Shown here: in pieces, positions 22,896 to 33,018 of the stretch | Layout of the letters: each line of letters opens with the position of its first letter | Numbering within the stretch: position 1 is the stretch's first letter | NCBI GenBank assembly: GCA_025175895.1 | Contig: CM046003.1 | Coordinates: 94,129,172-94,193,171 of the forward strand | Origin: Wurfbainia villosa | Taxonomy: Eukaryota; Streptophyta; Magnoliopsida; Zingiberales; Zingiberaceae | Direction: 5' to 3' | Length of the DNA stretch: 64,000 bases | Program-made: the position numbers and the translations under genes | Notes under the pieces: generated by a model | What the model was told of the DNA's origin: nothing | The model's database searches: none | Seen by the model: only the letters and a program-made list of their open reading frames with translations

Positions 22896-24633
22896 CTAAC
22901 CCTTAAGGATGGATTTTGGAACCCAAAATAAGTTCTTGCCTATTGGGTTCACTAGATACTCCTTGGGGATCCATTTCCTAGCTATTACCTTCTTTTTATC
23001 TTGTCCCCTAGCAATTAGGAATTTATAGGCTTTTTCATTTTTCTTTTCTTTATAACCTAGGCCTTTCTTATTAAAACTTGCCCTTTGGCTCCCAATTATC
23101 ATATTCAATGTGTTGGAGCCAATTGTGAATTTTTCTAGGACTTTTGTTAAATAGTCTACCTTTTCCCTTAAGGCCATATTTTCATTTATACATGCATCAC
23201 TAACATCTAATGACACATAAAGATCATGTGAGCATGCATCATTTAAGCTAGAAGAAATATTATCATTTAAGCATGCATTTTCTAGCTTATTTTCCAATGC
23301 CTTAATTTGATTAAGCATGCTTTTATTTTTCTTTTTCATTCCAAATAACTCCTTAGTTAAACTAGAAATTATGGAAACTATTTTCTTAGGAGAGGCATTC
23401 GTTACCATAGTTTCCATATCCTCTTCTTCTTCTTCGGATGAGGAGGATGTAGAGGCTCCCCCTTCACTTGAGCTCTCTCCACTTGAGCTTGATTCTTCAT
23501 TTTCGGTGGAGGAGCAATCCAAGTCATCGAAAGCCATCAATGCTAAGTTAGTGACAAAGGCATTCTCCTCTTCCGATGATGATGAAGAGGATGAGGATGG
23601 ATCATCCCAAGTCCTTGCCTTGAGAGCTTTGGCCTTTCCCTTTTCCTTTGTCTTCTTCTCCTCTTTCTTCTTGCTCCCCTTTTTCTTCTTCCTTTCTTCT
23701 TTCTTCTTTCTTCTTCCTCTCTTCTTTGCTCTTGTTTAGGAGAGGACAATTGTCCCTTATGTGTCCCTCTCCTTGGCAATTGTAGCAAATGATTTTCCCC
23801 CTTGGTCTTCAACTCCTATCATTGGATTTATTAAATCGAAAACCTTTTAAAGCACGCCTTACCCTCCTTACCATATACGCTTCTTCCATGCTATCCATGG
23901 AGGAGGATGAGGATGCTTCATCATCGGAGGAGGAGGGAATCTCTATCTTCTTCTTCCCCTTGTTTGCCATCAAAGCTACTCCTCTTGAGGGTTGTATTTT
24001 TGGCTCTTCTTGTATTCCTTCAAGCCTAGATTCATGTAATTCCATAGTGGAGAAAAATTCATCTAGAGTACTTACCTCTAGATTCTTTGAAATGTAAAAT
24101 GAGTCCACCATTGAACTCCACTTGGATGATCGGGGGAAAGCATCTATGGCCTTCATTATCATATCACGATTGGAGAGCCTTTCTCCTACACTTGTTAGTC
24201 CAATTAAAATTTCTTTGAATCTAGAATGCAAAGAAGTTACCTTTTCTCCCTTTTCTAGTTTAATGTTGTTGAGTTGGGAGCGAAGGAGGTCTCTTCTTGC
24301 TAGCTTTGCCTCCGAAGTGCCTTCATGAAGCTCTACTAGCTTCTCCCACATCTCCTTGGCACTTAGGCATTCTCCAATTCTATTTATTTCTTGTTGAGGA
24401 AGCACATTGTATAGATGGTGCTTGGCTTTTGAGTTTGCAAGGTGCTCCTCTCTTTGCCTCTTGGTCCATCTTGACTTTTCTATTGGCTTCCCCTCTTCAT
24501 CCCTAGGCAAAACGAAACTGGATTCCATTGTAATCATAATATCAAAATCCGTTTCGAAAAATACCTCCATTCGCTTCTTCCACCAAGCGAATTCTCCTTC
24601 AAACTTTGGTGGATGGATGTTTGAGCCGGCCAT
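22896..24633 (-). pseudogene. B gag relic with one stop and one frameshift
   Basis: ATG at 24633 (MAGSNIHPPKFEGEFAWWKK). A long UBN2-type copia gag domain (LSAKEMWEKLVELHEG, then RSQLNNIKLEKGEKVTSLHS) extends to about 23990, followed by a Ser-rich linker. An in-frame TGA sits at about 23811, just before the zinc knuckle CYNCQGEGHIRDNC (23790-23749). A one-base shift in the following Lys/Glu-rich purine tract (23750-23640) puts the rest in another frame, 23540 to 22896, with a coiled coil (NQIKALENKLENA) and the terminal phrase FWVPKSILKG. It has one zinc knuckle where A has two. Confidence 0.88.
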
Positions 24634-24680
24634 TTTGATGTAGAGCTTGTTGCGGCGGTTATTCCTTGACAAGCGACTTG

Positions 24681-24692
24681 GCTCTGATACCA
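24681..24692 (-). promoter_or_regulatory. Primer-binding site of B
   Basis: The complement reads TGGTATCAGAGC (initiator tRNA-Met), two bases from the LTR end at 24695. Confidence 0.9.
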
Positions 24693-24997
24693 CTTGTTAG
24701 AGATCGATTGGCCAGCTAGAGGGGGTGAATAGCCCTCTTACGATGGATGTCGGAATTCTCTCATTCGTTTGCTCGTCTACACAATCGTTAGCGCAAGCGG
24801 AAGCATAAACAATAAAGACAAAGCAATAAACGAAAATACAAACGCTAACAAAGAAGATGTAACGTGGTTCATGGCTACACCACTAATCCACGATCCTGAT
24901 TCGTCCGAGGTGAATCACTCCTTCAAAGCCAATCACTATTGGTCTCTCCTTTGCACCAAGCTAGGTGGAGGTAACCTTTACAAATCAAGCACACTCC

Positions 24998-26459
24998 TGT
25001 TGGTGCAATCGGCCCAGGACTCGAGTGATGTTTTGATGTTTGACAAAAATATATGACTCATGGGAAAGTCCAAGTCTTGGGTACTTGGCATGGAAAGTCC
25101 AAGTGGAACACTTGACATTTGGTAAAGTCCAAGTCTTGAGTACTTGGCACATGAAAAGTCCAAGCATGGGTCTTGGCAATGTAAAGTCCAACATGGGTTG
25201 GCAAGGGAAAGTCCAAGCATGGTCTTGGCATTTGAGAAGTCCAACATGGGTTGGCAAGGGAAAGTCCAAGCTTGAGTCTTGGCATGAGAAGTCCAAGGGG
25301 TTTGATATTGGCTGCGTAAAGTCCAAGCGGGAGTCTTGGCAGCATAAGTCCAATGGTTGGCGGCGTAAAGTCCAAGTGGAGTATTGGCGGCGTAAGTCCA
25401 ATGTGCCTTGGCGGTGTAGACACCGTTAGCATGACATAGCCGATGGAAGCATCTGAAGGCTAGCGCAATGGACGAACAAGTCATGGATGACTTGGAGGGA
25501 TCCGAGAGGCGTGAGGCTGATGGAGGTGGCTAGAAGGCTTAGGTCTAGGCTAAGGGTAGTCTAGCAAGTATGGGGGAACCATACTTGGGCTAAAACCTCA
25601 TGTTTGAGGTGTGCGGTCGGCCCGGTGCCATGTGGCGGTCATTGGACCGAAATCAACTAGGGTTTATTGCGGGTTATAGCTAGCGATCATTGCCAGGTGG
25701 CGGTCGGTGATGGCTCAGCGATCGGCGGTGATCGTCGTGATCGATCGGTCGGTGGTGCTCGAATTCGGCCCGCGAGAATGGGTCGAGACTCGACTGGTCG
25801 AGTGAGGACTCCATCAGTCGACTGATGGTCACAATCAGTCGACTGATGGTAGATCCGTTGGACTTATCCAGCGTGGATCTAGCCGTTGTCTCACGACAAC
25901 AGTGGCATCAGTCGACTGATGGTCCCGATCAGTCGACTGATCGACTTTTTCCAGCACAGGTTGAAGCTATATATGGAGCTCGTGATGGAGGAAAAAGTGA
26001 TCGGTTCTTGAGGGCTATTGGGGCGATTTGTTGGTGCAAATCAGGTCTCCAAGTGCAAGCAAGCAACCAAGCATTCAAGCAATCAAAACAAGTGTTGTAA
26101 AGTCTTTTCTTTACTTGTATTTCGTATTTACATTGTATATTGCTTGTATTTCGTTCTTACTATTGTAAGATATATTGTACGAGGTTTCTCCACCTCCGGA
26201 TTGTTCCGAGAAGGAGTTTATTGATTAGTGAGTGCGTGTGCATCACTAGGGCTCTTTAGAGCTCGATCCGTGGAGTAGGAACCATTCGGTTCCGAACCAC
26301 GTTACATACTCATGTTAGCGTGTTGTTCATTTCGTTATTGCTTTCATTATCTATATTCCGCTGCGCTAACGAAATTGTAGACACGAACGCGATCGATTTC
26401 CGACAACTTGAGAACGACGCTATTCACCCCCCCTCTAGCCATTCCAAATATTCCTAACA
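24998..26459 (+). repeat. 5' LTR of A2
   Basis: 1462 bp. U3 holds about 13 tandem AAGTCCAAGC..TTGGCA units (25057-25425), then a CAGTCGACTG-rich block (25610-25945), a TATA-like TATATAT at 25978, and the R-U5 core (TTTCTCCACCTCCGG, GGAGTAGGAACC). It ends CACCCCCCCTCTAGCC..CCTAACA. A small deletion near 25029 separates it from the 3' LTR. Confidence 0.92.
25978..25984 (+). promoter_or_regulatory. Probable TATA box of A2
   Basis: TATATAT in GAAGCTATATATGGAGC, about 480 bp before the LTR end. The 3' LTR reads GTATATGG at the same place. Confidence 0.45.
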
Positions 26460-26461
26460 AG

Positions 26462-26473
26462 TGGTATCAGAGC
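26462..26473 (+). promoter_or_regulatory. Primer-binding site of A2
   Basis: TGGTATCAGAGC two bases after the LTR end, complementary to the initiator tRNA-Met 3' end. Confidence 0.92.
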
Positions 26474-26527
26474 CCGGGGCTCTTCTACGGATTAATAACC
26501 CGGAGTCAAGAAGCTAGAGGAAAGAAT

Positions 26528-28201
26528 ATGGATTTCCAAGAAAAATTGGGTGACGACGTCAACATTCCACCTTCTTTCAACCGCGGATATTTTGCGTATT
26601 GGAAAGGTATGATGGAATATTTTCTAATGACAAATATCGAAAATTGGTTTGCCGTGACTATAGGTTTTGATGCTCCGAGAGGAGAGAACGGCAAAATCCT
26701 CAAAATGAAGCGATGGACCGAGGAGCAACGGGAAAAATTCAAGACAACCGTTAAGGTAACAAAAATATTGATTAACTTGATACCTAACGACATTCTGTCC
26801 AGATTAGGAAGCTATAAGGATGCCAAGGAGTTGTGGAACAAGTTGATCAAGTTCCACGACAATTCCGAATCGGTCAAAGAAGACTTGGAAGAGGAGGATG
26901 AAGAAGAGAGTTCATCCTTAAGTGAAAGTGAGGAATCGGAAGTTGAGATGGGGTCAACTTCCGGATCGGAGAAAGAAAAGGTGGAAGAAGTGGAAGAAGC
27001 TTCCACTTCTAGGATTGAGGAGGAGAGACCATCCTCCACACCGGGGCAATCTCAAGAAGAGCCATCCACCTCCGGGAGAGATAAAGAATCCACTCAGGGG
27101 CCTATAACCACTCTAGGTAACTCAAGCAATTCGGTTTTAAACAAAAATTATATAATTTGCTTTGAGTGTAGGAAATCCGGGCACTACAAGAGTAAGTGCC
27201 CAAAAAGGGTAAAGAAGGCTCAACCGGCACCAAAAGTCAAGGACGTCGGTCCCCAAAGTCAAAAGAGCAAGGAGCATATCATATGCTTCAAGTGCAACTC
27301 AAAGGGGCATTACCGGAGTCATTGCCCAAGAGGGAAGAAGAAAGGGCAAGAAGGAGCAACACAAGTAGGGGGACCCTCCCAGGCAAACCCTAAGGTAAAA
27401 TTTATTAATGCACCTTCAATTTCTAGGGATAAGAAGCATGCTAGGAATAATTTTAATAGTCTTGCTATTGTACATGAAAAGCATGCTAGAAATAATAGAC
27501 ATATTTGTTTAGGTGCTAAGAGTGTCCACTTAGGAAATAAGAAGAAATTTGGGACTAATGTCCCTAAAAATATTTTACCTAGGGAATCTATCAAGGAAAT
27601 AGGAGAACACCTAGGTTTCAATCCTAAATGGACTAGACATATGCCTAGGAAGTCAAATGCCCAAGGATTAAATCAAAATTCTAAAATTGGGCAACTAGAA
27701 AAGGAAAATCAAGTCTTGAGGTCAAGGCTTGAAAAGATGGAAAAGACCCTTGCAAAAATGCAAAATCTATTTCAAGGGTCAAGAGGTCAACATGTAGGGT
27801 CTAGAAGTCAAAGCCTAGAGTCAAATGGTCAAAAATCAAGACCTAGGAAATTAGATTCATCCAAGGGCAAACCTAAGCCCAAGGAAACCTATCACAATGT
27901 TCCATTTGATTATGGAACAAAACCTAGGAAAACTAAGGTCAATAGGGAAGTCATCCCTAGAGTTGACCAAGGGTTGTACCTAGTGGCCAAGGTTGGTAAG
28001 AAACCTAGGGTGGCCACTAAGAAGGTTGCAAGGGGAGTTACCCCTAGAGTCAACCTAGGTAAGACCAAAATGACCAAGGCTAATAAGCCTAGGAGGGTCA
28101 TTAGGAAGGTATCTAGGGAGGTTATCCCTAAGGAATACCTAATTAACCCTAGGAGCTCAAATCGGTTTTGGGTTCCTAAGAGCGTGATTGATTCACGCTA
28201 G
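26528..28201 (+). CDS. Gag polyprotein of A2, 557 aa, intact
   Basis: Structural protein that would assemble the cytoplasmic virus-like particle and bind element RNA. I start at ATG 26528 (MDFQEKLGDDVNIPP), 55 bp after the PBS, because the frame upstream runs back into PBS and LTR sequence without an ATG and A1 gag starts with the same motif. Residues 1-115 are a copia gag N-domain (FAYWKGMMEYFL, DAKELWNKLIKFHD), 120-200 an acidic Ser/Glu linker. Zinc knuckles CX2CX4HX4C follow at C211/C214/H219/C224 and C253/C256/H261/C266. A basic region and short coiled coil (about 389-415) come next. The C-terminus FWVPKSVIDSR resembles the gag-pol boundary of SIRE-type elements, but the frame stops there and no pol follows. 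Confidence 0.9.
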   Translation: MDFQEKLGDDVNIPPSFNRGYFAYWKGMMEYFLMTNIENWFAVTIGFDAPRGENGKILKMKRWTEEQREKFKTTVKVTKILINLIPNDILSRLGSYKDAKELWNKLIKFHDNSESVKEDLEEEDEEESSSLSESEESEVEMGSTSGSEKEKVEEVEEASTSRIEEERPSSTPGQSQEEPSTSGRDKESTQGPITTLGNSSNSVLNKNYIICFECRKSGHYKSKCPKRVKKAQPAPKVKDVGPQSQKSKEHIICFKCNSKGHYRSHCPRGKKKGQEGATQVGGPSQANPKVKFINAPSISRDKKHARNNFNSLAIVHEKHARNNRHICLGAKSVHLGNKKKFGTNVPKNILPRESIKEIGEHLGFNPKWTRHMPRKSNAQGLNQNSKIGQLEKENQVLRSRLEKMEKTLAKMQNLFQGSRGQHVGSRSQSLESNGQKSRPRKLDSSKGKPKPKETYHNVPFDYGTKPRKTKVNREVIPRVDQGLYLVAKVGKKPRVATKKVARGVTPRVNLGKTKMTKANKPRRVIRKVSREVIPKEYLINPRSSNRFWVPKSVIDSR

Positions 28202-30076
28202 GTGGGTTTAGGGTGTGTCAACCTTGATTGGATGAGTAGTTAACTCAACCATGGTAAAGGTGGCACTTTAGGATATTTTCAAGATTATGGTTACCTTGAA
28301 AATACATTTGAGTTTTAATCCTAAAAAGATCTTAGGATGTGCCAATATTAATTATGAAGTTTGATAAAGTGATCAAATTGGCACAATTTAGGTTTAACGG
28401 TTAGTGTGCCATTTTGGGTTTTTGGCACACTAGGGAAACTAGTGATAATGTGGCAAAATATATTTAATCACAACAAATGACAACTAATATTAAAAATTTA
28501 GGTATTATTATACCTATATATTTTATATGACATGCTTTGTTTGCCATATGACATGCCATGACATCATGCTTATTCTTAATCATTTTATATGTCATGTCAT
28601 TGTTTAGAGTTATTTTAGATGTCATGTGTTTTTAGATTTTATCATATGCCATAACATCATGATCATTGGTCATGCTTAATTATTGCTATCTTTATGTCAT
28701 GATCATTTCATGCATTTAATTGATTAAAATTGAACTAAGGACAATGACATGACTTGGAGTCCCATTTATAAGGGAATCAAGTAGGGTTGCCTTAGAAGAT
28801 GCATGAAACCCTAGTTTAAATGAACCAAAACCCACATCTCACATCCAATTGACATGTATGTGTATTTATACACCCTAGATACATGTGAGATGCTAGGATA
28901 TGAGTTAAGTTCAAGGTGTATAGTTTTTGCATCTAGATGAACTAAAACTCATCTAATTTCAATGGTGGATCATTGGGAAAGCTTGTGTACAAGTCATGTA
29001 CATAGAGCCCAAGGAATATGATCCAAAATAAAGTTTTGAAAACATTTTAAAATCATTTTGAAAAACCTTGGTGAAGTCTATCTTTTGATAGCAATCACCA
29101 TTGATGAGATTGATACAAAGTGAGCCAAAAACTTAGAAGTTTCATTCACTTTTGAATTTTGTATCAATTTCAATATTTTATGGGTAAAATATTTTTCAAA
29201 CATTTTTCACCCATTGTATTGGTCATAGGTATTATACGTATCAATTTTCGTGATTTTTCGATAAACGTATAATTATTTATGAATTCCCAAATCTCATTTC
29301 TGATAACTGAAAATTGGATTTTGATTATCGACGATCATAGTGGAAGTCGATTGATGTAGTTCAATCCGATTTACGAATCACTCGATGATTACACGATTTT
29401 TGGGATAAACAAGCTTGTCTAACCCGATTTCGACTGCGGTTAAGGTCCCTAGCCACTCCTAACCCTAGGATATGCTTTGGGAAGCATGATGAAGGGTGAA
29501 AATCCATTGGATATTGATTAGGAGAGTTGTTTAGGGTTTGTATCAATGTTAAGGTGTTGGAAAGTTCAATGTTGAATTTCTAACCTTAGTTTTGATGGTT
29601 TAGAGTTCCTATTGGCTTAGGGACTTCCCAAGGACATTGTTGGTGCAATGGTCAAGGGGGAGCAAGCCTTTAGGAGGAGGTATCCATCTTGGAGTGATGG
29701 ATGAGTTTTTCCTTCTTCTTGAAGGGGAAAAGGTTATCAATTTGGAAAATTGATGGATTTTTAGAAATCCAATTTGGAAATTGGGAGAGTGTATAGGATT
29801 GCCTCTCTTGAGTGATATGGGACTTATCACTAAGAAGATGGTAGACATCCTAGGTATTTTTGGATCAAGGGGAAGATTGTAAGATCTCATTGGGACATGA
29901 GACAGTGACCTCCTTGGAGAGAAAACCTTTTTGATGTTAGTCAAAAAGGGGGAGAATGTTTGGGGGAGAAAATTTGGAGAGTGTTTACCAATTTGGGATA
30001 ATTGGTAAGGGAATTGAGTTAGTGTTCTAACTCAATGATTTGTTTGGTTTTTGTCAAACATCAAAAAGGGGGAGAT
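28202..30076 (+). other. A2 non-coding interior between gag and the 3' LTR
   Basis: 1.87 kb with no credible gene. It contains CATGACAT/ATGTCATG-rich DNA (28520-28760), a stretch of polypurine-like GGGGGAG words from 29650 (AAGGGGGAGCAAG, AAAGGGGGAGAATG) and the PPT at 30062-30076. It is collinear with 9675-11573 of A1 in reverse orientation. Confidence 0.75.
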
Positions 30077-31511
30077 TGTTGGTGCAATCGGCCCAGGACT
30101 CGAGTTTGACTCGAGTAATGTTTTGATGTTCGACAAAAACATATGACTCATGGGAAAGTCCAAGTCTTGGGTACTTGGCATGGAAAGTCCAAGTGGAACA
30201 CTTGACATTTGGTAAAGTCCAAGTCTTGAGTACTTGGTACATGAAAAGTCCAAGCATGGGTCTTGGCAATGTAAAGTCCAACATGGGTTGGCAAGGGAAA
30301 GTCCAAGCATGGTCTTGGCATTTGAGAAGTCCAACATGGGCTGGCAAGGGAAAGTCCAAGCTTGAGTCTTGGCATGAGAAGTCCAAGGGGTTTGATATTG
30401 GCTGCGTAAAGTCCAAGCGGGAGTCTTGGCAGCATAAGTCCAATGGTTGGCGGCGTAAAGTCCAAGCGGAGTCTTGGCGGCGTAAGTCTAATGTGCCTTG
30501 GCGGTGTAGACACCGTTAGCATGACATAGCCGATGGAAGCACCTGAAGGCTAGCGCAATGGACGAACAAGTCATGGATGACTTGGAGGGATCCGAGAGGC
30601 GTGAGGCTGATGGAGGTGGCTAGAAGGCTTAGGTCTAGGCTAAGGGTAGTCTAGCAAGTATGGGGGAACCATACTTGGGCTAAAACCTCATGTTTGAGGT
30701 GTGCCAGTCGACTGGTGCCATGTGGAAGTCGACTGGACCGAGTCAACTAGGGTTTTTGCGGGTTATGGAGCCTAGCGATCATGCGCGAGCGGGCGATCAG
30801 CGATAGCTAGCGGTTGGTGATCGTGTGATCAGTCGACTGGTGCTCGGGAATTCGGCCACAGAATGGAGTCGAGACTCGACTGGTCGAGTGAGGACTCCAT
30901 CAGTCGACTGATGGTCACAATCAGTCGACTGATGGTAGATCTGTTGGACTTATCCAGCGTGGATCTAGCCGTTGTCTCACGACAACAGTGGCATCGATCG
31001 TGATGGTCGATCGATCGGTCGTATATGGATCTCGTGATGGAGGAAAAAGTGATCGATTCTTGAGGGCTATTGGGGCGATTTGTTGGTGCAAATCAGGTCT
31101 CCAAGTGCAAGCAAGCAACCAAGCATTCAAGCAATCAAAACAAGTGTTGTAAAGTCTTTTCTTTACTTGTATTTCGTATTTACATTGTATATTGCTTGTA
31201 TTTCGTTCTTACTGTTGTAAGATATATTGTACGAGGTTTCTCCGCCTCCGGATTGTTCCGAGAAGGAGTTTATTGATTAGTGAGTGTGTGTGCATCACTA
31301 GGGCTCTTTAGAGCTCGATCCGTGGAGTAGGAATCATTCGGTTCCGAACCACGTTACATACTCATATTAGCGTGTTGTTCATTTCGTTATTGCTTTCATT
31401 ATCTATATTCCGCTGCGCTAACGAAATTGTAGACACGAACGCGATCGATTTCCGACAACTTGAGAACGACGCTATTCACCCCCCCTCTAGCCATTCCAAA
31501 TATTCCTAACA
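30077..31511 (+). repeat. 3' LTR of A2
   Basis: 1435 bp. It matches the 5' LTR closely except in the palindrome-rich block 30702-31030. Where the 5' LTR has CATCAGTCGACTGATGG (about 25910) this copy reads CATCGATCGTGATGG; at another site the reverse holds. Confidence 0.92.
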
Positions 31512-31630
31512 ACTCCTTCTTGTACAATAGATGTGAAAGAAAGCTAAGAGAAGGAGTTTGAATCTTGTGGAGCACTTGGATGGTCGTTTAGAACTTGAGC
31601 ATTAACCTCCCAAAGCTCCACACCCTCTCT

Positions 31631-31637
31631 TTTTATA
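31631..31637 (-). promoter_or_regulatory. TATA box of the B 5' LTR
   Basis: The minus strand reads CCCTCTCTATAAAAAGAGAGGG, a TATA box flanked by a short inverted repeat. In the 3' LTR (about 20790) the same place reads TTTTATTGAGAG, so the TATA core is mutated there. Confidence 0.55.
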
Positions 31638-32448
31638 GAGAGGGCTGATTTCTTCCCGTTGGCCGCCACCAGTCGACTGCTGCCCTTGGCAGTCGACTGC
31701 CGCCACTCCAACGGCCTCCGAACACGTCGGATCCCGACCGTTGTAGTCCAACGGAACACTTGGCGCGATCGATGGACCTCATCACCCACCGTCACGCTCC
31801 GTAGTCGATCGCCGATCGGCTACTGGCGGTTTGCTCGCGACATCCTCCGCGTCATTCCATGGCGATCGACTACTACCATAAACCCATCGATCGGATACCG
31901 ATCGAACACACTCGACTCGAAGCGATCATTGCCATTACATGGCGCGATCGGTGTCGTGTGAAACTCAAACTTAACATAAGTTTGAGCTTCCGGCGGTCGG
32001 GTAAACCTTAACCCTTGCGGTCAAGTCTCCGACACTCAGCCATCTGGCCAAGTTCACCTAATGAGCTACTTACATTTCACTCATTCTCTCATCTCACTCG
32101 AAGTCCCTTGCCGAAGCTCTCTTCGTTCACGGCCACGTCCCTCGACAGCATCAGGCGCACGACTCTGCAATGCTCCTTCGCGTCTCTTGCCTCCGAAGTC
32201 TGCTTCCTTGGCTTCACTTCAAGTCATCTCGTCTGGCGGTCCCTTGGATGCTCCAAGCGCACGGCTTCCGCAAAGTCATCCTTCACCGACTCAAGGACCG
32301 AGGTTGTGAGGGTGAACCCGCCAAGGCTCCATGTGCGAATTACTAAGTCCTGCAAGACTCCAACGCACATAACAATATCATCCTAACTTAAACCCTTTGC
32401 CACACACATCAAAACCTTATCATGACAAGAGATTGCCCTAACAGCTTA

Positions 32449-33013
32449 GTGAAGGCAATGTCTTGAACTACTCAGTCGTTTGAGTAAACCAAAATAATGA
32501 TACATACACAATAATCTTTCTCACATCTTTTATGGTTCTCATGGTCATATCCATTTTTGCCATGGATAACTTAACCTCACTACATGTGATAGGAAGCACT
32601 TTTCCTTCCTAGGAATGAGAGAAAAACTAGTCCAAGTGCTTATACAAACTTTCATAATTTTATTGTCCCATTGAACCAAGATCTTGGGATCTCCAATCAA
32701 CAAGGTTAGGTTACCACTATGAATGTTCTTATTTATAGATTTTTAATCTCATTTCTCTTGATGTGCAATATATTTGAACTCTACTTAAATCTTTTGTTAA
32801 CAGATCCACTAAGTTATCTTTTCATTTGACATAATCAATAGCGATAACTCCATTTGAGATCAACTGCCTTATGGTGTGTTGTCGTCGACGAATATGTCAT
32901 GGCTTACCATTGTACATGCTATTTTGTGTCATTCCAATTGTTGATTGATTATCACAATGTATCATTATGGTAGGCACTGGCTTTGCCCAACATGGGATAT
33001 CCTCTAAGAGGTT
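32449..33013 (-). pseudogene. C RNase H C-terminal part and 3' untranslated tail
   Basis: Minus-strand translation from 33013 gives NLLEDIPCWAKPVPTIMIHC, then DNQSTIGMTQNSMYNGKP, HIRRRQHTIRQL and NGVIAIDYVK with two stops, the Tork-type RNase H tail. The frame continues directly from 59859 on the other side of D. From about 32740 down to 32449 it is untranslated and abuts the GCTTA duplicate of B. Confidence 0.85.
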
Positions 33014-33018
33014 ATAAA

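Larger units (their letters stand above)
24998..31511 (+). mobile_element. Gag-only LTR retrotransposon A2 (TR-GAG type), complete with open gag
   Basis: Ends TGTTGG..CCTAACA, TSD ACTCC (24993-24997 and 31512-31516), 6514 bp. Order: 5' LTR (24998-26459), PBS (26462-26473), open gag (26528-28201), 1.87 kb of non-coding DNA, PPT AAAAAGGGGGAGAT, 3' LTR (30077-31511). It has every cis element for retrotransposition and an apparently intact gag, but no protease, integrase or RT. Enzymes would have to come from an autonomous partner, most simply a SIRE-like element with the same PBS and PPT. Confidence 0.93.
20368..32443 (-). mobile_element. Gag-only LTR retrotransposon B (TR-GAG type), interrupted by A2
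   Basis: TSD GCTTA (20363-20367 and 32444-32448). On the minus strand: 5' LTR (24695-32443, split by A2), PBS (24692-24681), gag (24633 to 22896), 1.3 kb of non-coding DNA, PPT and 3' LTR (20368-21593). Net length is about 5.56 kb. There is no pol. Its LTRs and gag differ clearly from family A, so it is a separate family of the same design. Confidence 0.9.
24695..32443 (-). repeat. 5' LTR of B, split by A2
   Basis: Two parts, 24695-24997 and 31517-32443, total about 1230 bp, matching the 1226-bp partner. The break carries the ACTCC duplication of A2. The plus strand starts TGTTAGAGATCGATTGGCC and ends GCCCTAACA. Confidence 0.9.
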
